Shown: one piece after another, positions 1 to 5,589 of the stretch
Layout of the letters: each line of letters starts with the position of its first letter
Numbering within the stretch: position 1 is the stretch's first letter
Assembly: GCA_904501845.1 (NCBI GenBank)
Contig: CAJGCH010000202.1
Location: 1-5,590 of the forward strand
Direction: 5' to 3'
Origin: an uncultured Bacillaceae bacterium
Lineage (GTDB): Bacteria; Bacillota; Bacilli; Bacillales; Pradoshiaceae
DNA: 5,590 nt
Made by a program: the position numbers and the translations under genes
Notes under the pieces: generated by a model
Told to the model about the DNA's origin: nothing
What the model saw: only the letters and a program-made list of their open reading frames with translations
Databases searched by the model: none

Positions 1-1
1 T

Positions 2-451
2 AAGGTGAAATCTGGTTCAACTGTAGGCTGGGTTATTTCCTCTAAATTTAAGATTGGACAATACAATCCTACATTTGAGGAACAGGTCGTGAAGCTTGTA
101 AATGAAAAGCGGGCAGCTGCCGGCTTAAAAGTATTAAAAAGCACCTCAAGCCTGAACAATGCAGCAGAAAAAAAGTCCAAGGACATGCGTGACAAAGGGT
201 ATTTCTCCCACACGAGTCCAACTTATGGAAACCTGCCTTCCATGCTCAAGAAATTTGACATTTCTTACAAGGCAGCCGGCGAAAATATCGCTGCTGGACA
301 AACAACACCTGCTTCAGTCGTCAGCTCCTGGATGAAAAGCCCTGGTCATAAAGCGAACATCCTATCTAAGAAATACACCCATATCGGTGTCGGATATGTT
401 TCTGGAGGAAATTACCGTCATTACTGGACACAAATCTTCACCGCACAATGA
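2..451 (+). CDS. SH3b-CAP domain secreted protein (YkwD-like), 5' end outside window
   Basis: This is the 3' part of a gene for an extracellular CAP (SCP/PR1-like, YkwD) protein. The frame stays open to the left edge, and the residues before and after the GTG at 5 (KVKSGSTVGWVISSKF) look like the last strands of a bacterial SH3 (SH3b) cell-wall-binding domain. The GTG is therefore very probably an internal valine, not the start. Counting from it, the CAP domain covers about residues 24-147. It shows FSHTSP (H69), GENIA (E93), SWMKSPGHKANIL (H115) and a C-terminal GVGY...HYWTQIF block; H69, E93 and H115 match the conserved cavity residues of the family. The signal peptide is expected upstream and is not visible. 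The molecular role of bacterial CAP proteins is poorly defined; a wall-associated function is inference. The gene ends just before the hairpin at 461-485. Confidence 0.9.
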   Translation, partial: KVKSGSTVGWVISSKFKIGQYNPTFEEQVVKLVNEKRAAAGLKVLKSTSSLNNAAEKKSKDMRDKGYFSHTSPTYGNLPSMLKKFDISYKAAGENIAAGQTTPASVVSSWMKSPGHKANILSKKYTHIGVGYVSGGNYRHYWTQIFTAQ

Positions 452-460
452 TGCATAAGT

Positions 461-485
461 AACCCCGCCATAATCTGGCGGGGTT
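461..485 (+). terminator. Rho-independent terminator of the CAP gene, possibly bidirectional
   Basis: A perfect 10-bp stem (AACCCCGCCA / TGGCGGGGTT) with a 5-nt loop is followed on the plus strand by a T-rich run (GGGTTTTTCTT). It starts 9 nt after the stop of the CAP gene. It also lies 4 nt beyond the stop of the convergent azlD gene. In that direction it is preceded by five A's but followed only by TTACTTAT, so it would be the weaker terminator for the minus-strand operon. Confidence 0.93.
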
Positions 486-489
486 TTTC

Positions 490-795
490 TTACATATATA
501 GAGAGAGTCCGGTTAAGACGGCAATTGAGCCAAGCACAACAATGATTACATTAGCACCTAGCAAGGATATAACCATCGCCGAAACGCCCCCAACTAGACC
601 AATCCAAATATTCTCCTGAATATAAAGCACACCAGGGAATATCAAGGCGCCTAACGTAGCATACGGAATATTCTCAAGAACACGCATCCAAAATGGCGGA
701 AGACCTCCATCTTTAAAGAGCAAAAAAGGGAGCATTCGCGGAAGATAGGTTGCGATACCCATCCCAATAATCAAGATAAAAATAGATACACTCAT
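490..795 (-). CDS. azlD: AzlD family branched-chain amino-acid export subunit
   Basis: This encodes a small hydrophobic membrane protein of 101 residues, the usual AzlD length. Family features are the N-terminal membrane segment leading into YLPRMLPFLLF (residues 18-28), the LPPFW...LENIPYATLGALIFPGVL block (about 32-57), and two further hydrophobic segments to the C terminus. AzlD works with AzlC as a two-component exporter of branched-chain amino acids; loss of regulation in B. subtilis gives 4-azaleucine resistance. The chosen ATG at 795-793 overlaps the azlC stop by four bases (ATGA) and has AAAGGGGG 10 nt upstream. An in-frame ATG at 831 would add 12 charged residues inside azlC and lacks this support. 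The 4-bp overlap indicates translational coupling with azlC. Transcription ends near the shared hairpin at 461-485. Confidence 0.92.
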   Translation of the reverse strand: MSVSIFILIIGMGIATYLPRMLPFLLFKDGGLPPFWMRVLENIPYATLGALIFPGVLYIQENIWIGLVGGVSAMVISLLGANVIIVVLGSIAVLTGLSLYM

Positions 796-1514
796 GCCGC
801 TTTTTCCCCCTTTCTCTTTCCATCGAGCCATTCAACCCCAACTGCTGCCAGCAGAGCTGAAGTGATCAGTGACCAGCCTGTTGATAGAAGGCCGAAATAG
901 GTGAATAGAAAATTAAACCCTGCCCCGGACAATGCTAAGCTTAGGATTTTTCGGCTTTTGGATAGGGCCGGCATGAGCAAGGCGATAAACATCGCATACA
1001 ATGCGATTCCCATGCTTTCCTTCAGCACATCCGGCAGGCTTGCCCCAAACAAGTATCCGAGCAATGTACTGAATGCCCAGCTGCCGTAAGCAATTCCCCC
1101 AAGTCCAAACATAAATCCTGCTGTTATCTTGCCGGATTTAAGGGAAGCGACTGAAAAGGTTTCATCTGTAATGCCAAAAGCATAGATCATCTTCTTCCAT
1201 AACGGATCCTTTGCCGATCTGGCTTGTATGGAAGCAGACATCAAAAAATGCCTGCTGTTCAGGATAAAGGTCGCCAAGATAATCTCAGCTACACCAATCC
1301 CAAGTGATAATAAGTTTAAAGCTATGTATTGGGCAGCTCCCGCATAAACAATGAGACTCATAGATATCGTCTCTGCCAGGGTCAGGCCCGATGACTTGGA
1401 CAGGAGACCAAAAGTGACAGCGATCGGAAAATACCCGATAGCGATGCTCACTCCAGCCTTTAGGCCGCTCATGAAGTCAGAAGACTTCACATAGCCCACC
1501 TGAGCTCCTTGCAT
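792..1514 (-). CDS. azlC: AzlC family branched-chain amino-acid export permease
   Basis: This encodes the large subunit of the AzlCD exporter, an integral membrane protein of 240 residues with about seven hydrophobic segments. Recognisable family blocks are GYFPIAVTFG (residues 27-36), VYAGAAQ (56-62), LNSRHFLMSAS (85-95) and GITDETFS (114-121). The start at 1514 is preferred because AGGGAGG lies 8 nt upstream and the resulting length fits the family. The frame could begin at an ATG at 1595, but that would add 27 atypical, non-hydrophobic residues translated from a hairpin region and has no better ribosome binding site. The gene lies 86 nt after the ABC ATPase gene on the same strand and overlaps azlD by four bases. 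Substrate is inferred from the family: branched-chain amino acids are the known case, but AzlCD relatives may export other amino acids. Confidence 0.93.
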   Translation of the reverse strand: MQGAQVGYVKSSDFMSGLKAGVSIAIGYFPIAVTFGLLSKSSGLTLAETISMSLIVYAGAAQYIALNLLSLGIGVAEIILATFILNSRHFLMSASIQARSAKDPLWKKMIYAFGITDETFSVASLKSGKITAGFMFGLGGIAYGSWAFSTLLGYLFGASLPDVLKESMGIALYAMFIALLMPALSKSRKILSLALSGAGFNFLFTYFGLLSTGWSLITSALLAAVGVEWLDGKRKGEKAA

Positions 1515-1522
1515 GTTGTAAA

Positions 1523-1529
1523 CCTCCCT
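1523..1529 (-). promoter_or_regulatory. Ribosome binding site that decides the azlC start
   Basis: AGGGAGG on the minus strand is followed by 8 nt and then ATG at 1514. It is one of the strongest Shine-Dalgarno matches in the window and argues against the upstream in-frame ATG at 1595. Confidence 0.85.
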
Positions 1530-1556
1530 ATCCATCATTTGGCTCCAATATACGGC

Positions 1557-1582
1557 AAAATGCCTGACCAAGGCCAGACATT
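1557..1582 (-). terminator. Candidate weak terminator or attenuator between the ABC ATPase gene and azlC
   Basis: Reading the minus strand, AATGTCTGGC and GTCAGGCATT can pair over 10 bp with two G-U wobbles around a CTTG loop. The second arm runs into a short T stretch (ATTTT, then GCCG). It sits 18 nt beyond the ATPase stop and about 43 nt before the azlC start. The short T-run makes full termination doubtful; partial read-through or protection of the upstream message are alternatives. Confidence 0.45.
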
Positions 1583-1600
1583 CACTTAATTCCATTTTAT

Positions 1601-2395
1601 TTAGCCTAGAAGACTCCTGTCAGATATGAGCGATCCCCGCTTAAGTTTCTGAAACTCTGCCAGAAGTTTTTCAACTGTGAGGGTTTCTTTAATGGCGGCA
1701 TCTGCCTCATAAATGATTTCCCCGCCATCCATCATGATCAGCCGGCTTCCAAGATCAAGCGCCTGCTGCATATTATGGGTGACCATCAATGTCGTCAGCC
1801 TGTGCCTTTGAACAAGCTGCTTGGTAAGCTCTGTAATCAGGGCTGCCCTTGATGGATCTAAGGCAGCCGTATGCTCATCAAGAAGCAGGATATCCGGTTC
1901 AGTGAAAGTCGCCATCAACAAAGACAGCGCCTGCCGCTCTCCTCCTGAAAGAAGGCCGACCTTAGCAGACAATCGATCTTCCAGGCCTAGATGAAGCTCA
2001 GCCAGTTTTTCCTTGAAGAGTGTTCTCTTCTTATTGGTTACGCCGAATCTGAAACCGACTCTTTTCGTACGCGCGTAAGCAATGGCCAGATTCTCTTCAA
2101 TTGTCATATGAGGGGCCGTTCCGGCAAGCGGGTCCTGAAAGACTCGGCCTATTTTGCGCGCCCGCTTATGTTCACCCATCCCGGTCACATTACCCCCATT
2201 AATATGGACGGTGCCGTAATCAGGAATCAGTTTACCGGAAATCAAATTCATCAATGTAGATTTCCCGGCTCCGTTACTGCCAATTACCGTCACGAAATCC
2301 CCTTCGCTTAACTCAAGATTAACATCCTTCAAGGCGACCTTTTCATCGGGCGAACCTTCATTGAATACTTTATTGATCTGGTTTAGTTGCAGCAA
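1601..2395 (-). CDS. ABC transporter ATP-binding protein (COG1101; TrpXYZ/CD0873-type amino-acid importer)
   Basis: This encodes the ATPase that powers the adjacent permease and lipoprotein; 264 residues from the chosen start, a normal length. Walker A is GSNGAGKST (residues 39-47), the Q-loop glutamine is Q87, the ABC signature is LSGGE (149-153), Walker B is ILLLDE (169-174) and the switch histidine is H207, so all catalytic elements are intact. The run LLDEHTAALDP is characteristic of the COG1101 subgroup paired with COG2984 binding proteins. The start is taken as TTG at 2395 because AAAGGGAGG lies 8 nt upstream and the protein then begins MLQLNQINKVF, a typical family N terminus. An ATG at 2443 would add 16 charged residues and overlap the permease by 74 nt. 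With the TTG the overlap is 26 nt, implying coupled translation. The substrate, probably an aromatic or other amino acid, is inferred from family members only. Confidence 0.93.
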   Translation of the reverse strand: MLQLNQINKVFNEGSPDEKVALKDVNLELSEGDFVTVIGSNGAGKSTLMNLISGKLIPDYGTVHINGGNVTGMGEHKRARKIGRVFQDPLAGTAPHMTIEENLAIAYARTKRVGFRFGVTNKKRTLFKEKLAELHLGLEDRLSAKVGLLSGGERQALSLLMATFTEPDILLLDEHTAALDPSRAALITELTKQLVQRHRLTTLMVTHNMQQALDLGSRLIMMDGGEIIYEADAAIKETLTVEKLLAEFQKLKRGSLISDRSLLG

Positions 2396-3407
2396 GCTGC
2401 TCGCCTCCCTTTCCAGTTGCTCTTGCTTGGATGCTAATGGCATCCATCTGTTTCAAGCGGGTGCGCTTCTTGCGGTATTTCTTATATGAATCTACCCATT
2501 TAGGGATTAGAAGTGCGATGATGACCATGATGGCGGTAATTAGCTTCATATCACCCGCTTCCAGAAATTCAACCTTCAAGGCAAAAGCTACAACAAGCCT
2601 GTAAACAATCGCGCCGCCAATGACAGCAATCGTGGCTCTCACCACTGATTTAGCCCCGAAAATCGCCTCTCCAATGATAACGGAAGCAAGACCGATGACA
2701 ATCATGCCAATTCCCATTCCAACATCAGCAAATCCATTGTACTGAGCGACAAATGCTCCTGAGAGAGCCACAAGGCCGTTTGCCAGTCCAAGTCCAATCA
2801 TTTTCGTCCAATCCGTATGGACAGAGAAGCTTCTGACCATTTGCTCATTGTCACCTGTTCCCCGAATGGCAAGACCAACTTCTGTTTTCAAGAAGGCATC
2901 CAGCAAGAGCTTGATTGCCAATACAAAGATGGCCATTGGCAAAAGGATGGACCAAGTTGAAGGAATGAATCCCGAAAGTCCAACCATATTAAGAAATGCG
3001 CTTAGCCCTTCATCAATGCCAAGGGATTCAAACCATGAACGAAAGACAGTAAAAACAGTTTCTTCTGATGAGAGCGGGACATTTGGTTTCCCGAGTATTC
3101 GCAGGTTAATGGAATACAAGGCAATCATCATCAAAATCCCCGATAATAACGGATTAATTCTCCCTTTCGTATGCAGCAGACCTGTCAGCATCCCAGCCGC
3201 AAATCCGGCAAGAAGTGCTATGCCGGATGCCAAGAAAGGGTTTGTCCCATTACTGATCAGGATTGCACCAACCGCTGCCCCTGTCACAAAGCTTCCATCT
3301 ACCGTCAAATCAGGAAAATCCAATATCCTGAAAGATAAGTAGACTCCTAGAGCCATCAAACTATAGATTATGCCGGCCTCCACCGACCCAAAAACAGATG
3401 TAAACAA
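2370..3407 (-). CDS. ABC transporter permease (COG4120, BPD_transp_2/LivH-like)
   Basis: This encodes the membrane channel of the ABC importer, 345 residues. About eight hydrophobic segments are visible, near residues 8-25, 37-51, 56-78, 86-104, 152-172, 203-221, 226-250, 256-277 and 285-302 (some may merge). The segment FPDLTVDGSF (31-40) is a hallmark of this subgroup. The cytoplasmic loop GLAIRGTGDNEQMVRSFSV (178-196) is the probable ATPase-coupling loop of LivH-type permeases. The last 40 or so residues form a basic, hydrophilic cytoplasmic tail, whose coding DNA overlaps the ATPase start. The start is a TTG at 3407 with AGAGGA 8 nt upstream; the next ATG (codon 18) would cut into the first membrane segment. 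It follows the binding-protein gene after 52 nt in the same direction. Confidence 0.93.
   Translation of the reverse strand: MFTSVFGSVEAGIIYSLMALGVYLSFRILDFPDLTVDGSFVTGAAVGAILISNGTNPFLASGIALLAGFAAGMLTGLLHTKGRINPLLSGILMMIALYSINLRILGKPNVPLSSEETVFTVFRSWFESLGIDEGLSAFLNMVGLSGFIPSTWSILLPMAIFVLAIKLLLDAFLKTEVGLAIRGTGDNEQMVRSFSVHTDWTKMIGLGLANGLVALSGAFVAQYNGFADVGMGIGMIVIGLASVIIGEAIFGAKSVVRATIAVIGGAIVYRLVVAFALKVEFLEAGDMKLITAIMVIIALLIPKWVDSYKKYRKKRTRLKQMDAISIQARATGKGGEQLAATKPDQ
2404..2412 (-). promoter_or_regulatory. Ribosome binding site that decides the ATPase TTG start
   Basis: AAAGGGAGG on the minus strand lies inside the 3' end of the permease gene, 8 nt before TTG at 2395. No comparable site precedes the upstream ATG at 2443. 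Confidence 0.8.
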
Positions 3408-3415
3408 ATCGCTCT

Positions 3416-3421
3416 TCCTCT
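3416..3421 (-). promoter_or_regulatory. Ribosome binding site for the permease TTG start
   Basis: AGAGGA on the minus strand is followed by 8 nt and the TTG at 3407. It supports a non-ATG start, since no in-frame ATG is available upstream of the first membrane segment. Confidence 0.7.
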
Positions 3422-3439
3422 CTGCTTGGATTCTAGCCC

Positions 3440-3464
3440 TCTATTCATTCTATTGGCGTCTATT
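3440..3464 (-). repeat. Three closely spaced AATAGA hexamers in the gap after the binding-protein gene
   Basis: AATAGA occurs three times on the minus strand (plus-strand TCTATT at 3440, 3449 and 3459, spaced 9 and 10 nt). The copy at 3459 includes the TAG stop codon of the binding-protein gene. The repeats are exact, but they are short and their function is unknown. Confidence 0.5.
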
Positions 3465-4434
3465 CAATATATTCTGCTTCTTCTTTAATACTGTCGACGT
3501 CAACGCCCATCTTCTCAGCAGCAGACTTGTTGATTACAAGCTTAAGGTCTTCAGGGACTTCCACTGGAATATCCTTCACTTCTTTATCTTCTTTTAGAAT
3601 TTGGACAGCCTGTTCTCCCGCTTGGTAGCCGATATCATAGTAACTGAATCCATAGGCAGCAAATCCGCCTCTTTCTACGGAATCAAGTTCACCGACAAAG
3701 AGAGGAATTCCTTCTGCTTCAGCAACAGAAGTAACCGATTCAAGAGCGGAAACGACTGTATTATCTGTCACGATAAAGATGGCATCAACACTCCCTGCCA
3801 GCGATTCAGCTGCCTGCTTCACCTCAGCAGATGTCGCAACTGATACTTTATTCAGCGTCAGGCCGAGTTTCTTGGCCTCCTCTTCTGCTTGCTTAACCTG
3901 CACTTCTGAGTTTTGTTCACCAGAATTGTAGACCGTGCCGATTTTTTTATATCCCATGTCGGCCATTAGCTTGACCGTATTAGGAATAGCTTCAGGATGT
4001 GAGTCCGTCGTACCTGTCACATTCTTCTCAGGCGTTTCAAAATCTTTCACGAGCTCTGCACCAACTGGGTCTGTTACAGACGTGAATACAACTGGGATAT
4101 CCTTTGTTGCATTGGCAGCAGAAAGGGCGCTAGGCGTCGCATTGGCAAAGATTAAATCGACTCCATCACCCGCGAAATTGGTTGCGATTGTCTGATTGTT
4201 TGTCGCATCCCCTTGTGCGTTTTGTTCATCAAACTTCACCTCAAGGCCAGCGTCTTCAATTGCCTTCTTAAATCCTTTTGTCGCTTCATCCAATGATGGG
4301 TGCTCGACATATTGTGAAATACCTACCTTAAATGTTTTTCCCTCTCCAGATGATGTGTCATCTGATCCGCAGGCAGTCAGAATCATTGAAATTCCCATCG
4401 CTAGTGTAAGCCCTAACCATCTTTTCTTCATCAT
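3460..4434 (-). CDS. ABC transporter solute-binding lipoprotein (COG2984, PF04392; TrpX/CD0873-like)
   Basis: This encodes a 324-residue extracellular lipoprotein that captures the substrate for the adjacent permease. The N terminus has MMKKRW, a hydrophobic core and the lipobox LTAC with lipidated C22, followed by a Ser/Asp/Gly-rich linker. Family blocks are VGISQYVEHPSLDEA (about 37-51), EQNAQGD (70-76), FANATPSALSAANAT (96-110), PVVFTSVTDPVGAELV (114-129), YNSGEQNS (169-176), TDNTVVSA (223-230) and YYDIGYQAGEQAVQIL (265-280). They form the two-lobed periplasmic-binding fold of COG2984. Characterised relatives bind tryptophan or tyrosine (pneumococcal TrpX, C. difficile CD0873), so an aromatic amino acid is a reasonable guess, not a demonstrated substrate. 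ATG codons stand at 4434 and 4431 with GAGAGGGG upstream, so either may be used. It is the promoter-proximal gene of the operon. Confidence 0.94.
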   Translation of the reverse strand: MMKKRWLGLTLAMGISMILTACGSDDTSSGEGKTFKVGISQYVEHPSLDEATKGFKKAIEDAGLEVKFDEQNAQGDATNNQTIATNFAGDGVDLIFANATPSALSAANATKDIPVVFTSVTDPVGAELVKDFETPEKNVTGTTDSHPEAIPNTVKLMADMGYKKIGTVYNSGEQNSEVQVKQAEEEAKKLGLTLNKVSVATSAEVKQAAESLAGSVDAIFIVTDNTVVSALESVTSVAEAEGIPLFVGELDSVERGGFAAYGFSYYDIGYQAGEQAVQILKEDKEVKDIPVEVPEDLKLVINKSAAEKMGVDVDSIKEEAEYIE

Positions 4435-4444
4435 GGGTCCCCTC

Positions 4445-4474
4445 TCTATTTGTCCCTTTTTGTCTCTCTTTGTC
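4445..4474 (-). repeat. Three tandem 10-nt leader repeats next to the ribosome binding site
   Basis: On the minus strand GACAAAGAGA, GACAAAAAGG and GACAAATAGA follow each other without a gap. Eight of the ten positions are identical in all three. The last copy runs straight into the GAGGGG ribosome binding site of the binding-protein gene. They lie in the predicted 5' untranslated leader, 11 to 40 nt before the first ATG. Confidence 0.75.
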
Positions 4475-4521
4475 GCTTTTACGCGTTTAAGTTTTTACAC
4501 TTTTATGCTTTTGTTTGCTAA

Positions 4522-4550
4522 ATTATAGCTTGATAGACCTATAATTGCAA
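4522..4550 (-). promoter_or_regulatory. Sigma-A-type promoter of the ABC importer (and probably azlCD) operon
   Basis: The minus strand shows a -35 of TTGCAA (4550-4545, 4 of 6 matches to TTGACA), a 17-nt spacer and a perfect -10 TATAAT (4527-4522). Transcription would begin near 4515, giving a leader of about 80 nt. No better promoter is seen between the ligase terminator and the binding-protein gene. Confidence 0.8.
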
Positions 4551-4552
4551 AT

Positions 4553-4567
4553 AATATTTTGAATATT
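4553..4567 (-). promoter_or_regulatory. CodY-box-like sequence upstream of the -35
   Basis: AATATTCAAAATATT on the minus strand matches the CodY consensus AATTTTCWGAAAATT at 12 of 15 positions. It ends 2 bp upstream of the -35. CodY senses branched-chain amino acids and GTP in Firmicutes and controls many amino-acid transporters, so the site fits the operon, but AT-rich DNA gives such matches by chance. Confidence 0.4.
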
Positions 4568-4579
4568 TAGCAAAATATC

Positions 4580-4605
4580 AAAAAACCCGCAGCTATGCGG
4601 GCTTT
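4580..4605 (-). terminator. Rho-independent terminator of the acyl-CoA ligase gene
   Basis: On the minus strand CCCGCA and TGCGGG pair around a TAGC loop. The stem can be extended by an AAAG/TTTT side with one G-T wobble, and six T's (4585-4580) follow. It begins 3 nt after the ligase stop codon and separates that gene from the ABC operon promoter. Confidence 0.92.
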
Positions 4606-4608
4606 CGC

Positions 4609-5589
4609 TTATGATTGTTGTAAGACGGTATTTCTCAAAGCACGTCTCAAAATCTTCCCTGTCGTATTTTTTGGAAGCTCTTCCATAAAATCAATTGATT
4701 TTGGCACTTTGTACTTGGCCAATCTTTCTATACAATAGTCAATCAATTCCTCTTCAGTCAGTGATGCTTGTTTAGAAACAACAAAACATCGAATGACTTC
4801 CCCGAGATTCGGATCAGGAGCGCCAATGACTGCCACCTCAGCAATATCCGGGTGTGCAAAGAGCACTTCCTCCACTTCTCTTGGATACACATTGAAACCA
4901 CCGACAATCACCATGTCTTTTTTGCGGTCTACAATATAAAAGTATCCTTCATCATCCATACGGGCCAGGTCCCCAGTATAAAGCCATCCATCCTTGATAG
5001 TGGCAGCTGTTTCTTCAGGGAGCTTGTAATATCCCTTCATAACGTTCGGTCCTTTAACGATTAATTCCCCTACTTCTCCAGGCGGAACTTCCTCGCCGAG
5101 CTCATTCACGACCTTATTTTCGACATGTATAATGGACTTTCCAATGGATCCAGGCTTCCTCGGCCGATCAATTGGATTAAAACATGTGACCGGAGCAGCC
5201 TCTGATAGTCCATATCCTTCTGAGACGATGACATTAAATTTTTCTTCAAAGTTCTTTAATAAGGCAATTGGCATGGCTGACCCGCCAGAAATGCAGAAAC
5301 GGAGTGATTGGAAATCTTCTGCTTTGCCCTCAGGGTATTGAAGTAAATAATTGAACATCGTCGGCACACCTGCAAACAAGGTAATATCATATTTCCTCGC
5401 CACATGAAAAACTTCCTTTGGACTGAATTTTGGAATGATGACAAGCGTTCCTCCATTCAGCAAAGGGGCGTTAAGAGAGACAGTCAAACAAAAAACATGA
5501 AACATTGGCAATACCGTAATAACACGGTCATGCTCATTAATGCCTAAATAATCTGCCACATCCCGTGCATTGCAATATAAATTGCGATA
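4609..5589 (-). CDS. lcfB: Long-chain fatty acid-CoA ligase (AMP-forming, LcfB/YhfL-like), 5' end outside window
   Basis: This is the C-terminal part of an ANL-superfamily enzyme that activates a fatty acid with ATP and CoA to acyl-CoA, for beta-oxidation or lipid synthesis. The frame is open to the right edge with NLYCNARDVADYLGI, so the GTG at 5559 is internal and roughly 190 residues, including the P-loop-like TSGTTG motif, lie outside. Counted from that GTG: LPMFHVF (17-23), AGVPTMF (63-69), SGGSAMP (91-97), GYGLSE (115-120), the ATP-binding aspartate in YTGD (D197), the hinge block DRKKD (211-215), GGFNVYPREVEE (220-231), and the catalytic lysine in TTGKILRR (K302). All key residues in view are intact. 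The similarity to B. subtilis LcfB is from memory of the motif style; another long-chain or medium-chain acyl-CoA ligase is possible. It has its own terminator and is not co-transcribed with the ABC operon. Confidence 0.88.
   Translation of the reverse strand, partial: YRNLYCNARDVADYLGINEHDRVITVLPMFHVFCLTVSLNAPLLNGGTLVIIPKFSPKEVFHVARKYDITLFAGVPTMFNYLLQYPEGKAEDFQSLRFCISGGSAMPIALLKNFEEKFNVIVSEGYGLSEAAPVTCFNPIDRPRKPGSIGKSIIHVENKVVNELGEEVPPGEVGELIVKGPNVMKGYYKLPEETAATIKDGWLYTGDLARMDDEGYFYIVDRKKDMVIVGGFNVYPREVEEVLFAHPDIAEVAVIGAPDPNLGEVIRCFVVSKQASLTEEELIDYCIERLAKYKVPKSIDFMEELPKNTTGKILRRALRNTVLQQS

Larger units (their letters stand above)
4514..4574. promoter_or_regulatory. Nested inverted repeats covering the operon promoter (candidate operator)
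   Basis: On the plus strand AATTATAG (4521-4528) and CTATAATT (4539-4546) form a perfect 8-bp inverted repeat with a 10-nt spacer. If a 2-nt bulge is allowed, the arms extend to TTTGCTAAATTATAG (4514-4528) and CTATAATTGCAAA (4539-4551). A further copy, ATTTAGCAAA (4565-4574), is a perfect 10-bp inverted match to 4514-4523. The arms contain the -10 and -35 elements, so a protein bound here could block polymerase. The DNA is AT-rich, so part of the symmetry may be chance. Confidence 0.5.

Noticed and set aside
796..831. Longer azlD start at 831
   Set aside because: It adds 12 charged residues within azlC; the ATG at 795 has an ATGA overlap and a ribosome binding site.
1530..1560. Separate promoter for azlCD using TATATT in the gap
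   Set aside because: No acceptable -35 hexamer exists at 16-18 nt upstream of it.
1515..1595. Longer azlC start at 1595
   Set aside because: It would translate the hairpin region into 27 atypical residues, while the ATG at 1514 has a strong ribosome binding site and gives the family length.
2848..3342. Plus-strand open frame of 164 codons opposite the permease gene
   Set aside because: It is antisense to a clear membrane protein gene, has no recognisable domain and no convincing ribosome binding site; the same holds for the other plus-strand frames opposite the minus-strand genes.
4435..4480. Possible TRAP (trp RNA-binding attenuation protein) target made of NAG triplets in the leader
   Set aside because: Only about five AAG/GAG/UAG triplets are present and their spacing (1 to 7 nt) does not fit the regular 2-3 nt spacing of 9-11 triplets in known TRAP sites.
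4475..4500. Catabolite-responsive (cre) site around AAACGCGTAAAAGCG
   Set aside because: It lacks the TG and CA ends of the cre consensus and fits only the central bases.
4435..4514. T-box or amino-acid riboswitch upstream of the binding-protein gene
   Set aside because: The leader is too short and shows no T-box sequence, no antiterminator/terminator pair and no stable folded core.
5256..5456. Short minus-strand frame inside the ligase gene
   Set aside because: It is an out-of-frame shadow of the ligase, whose motifs are intact on both sides, so it is not a sign of a frameshift.
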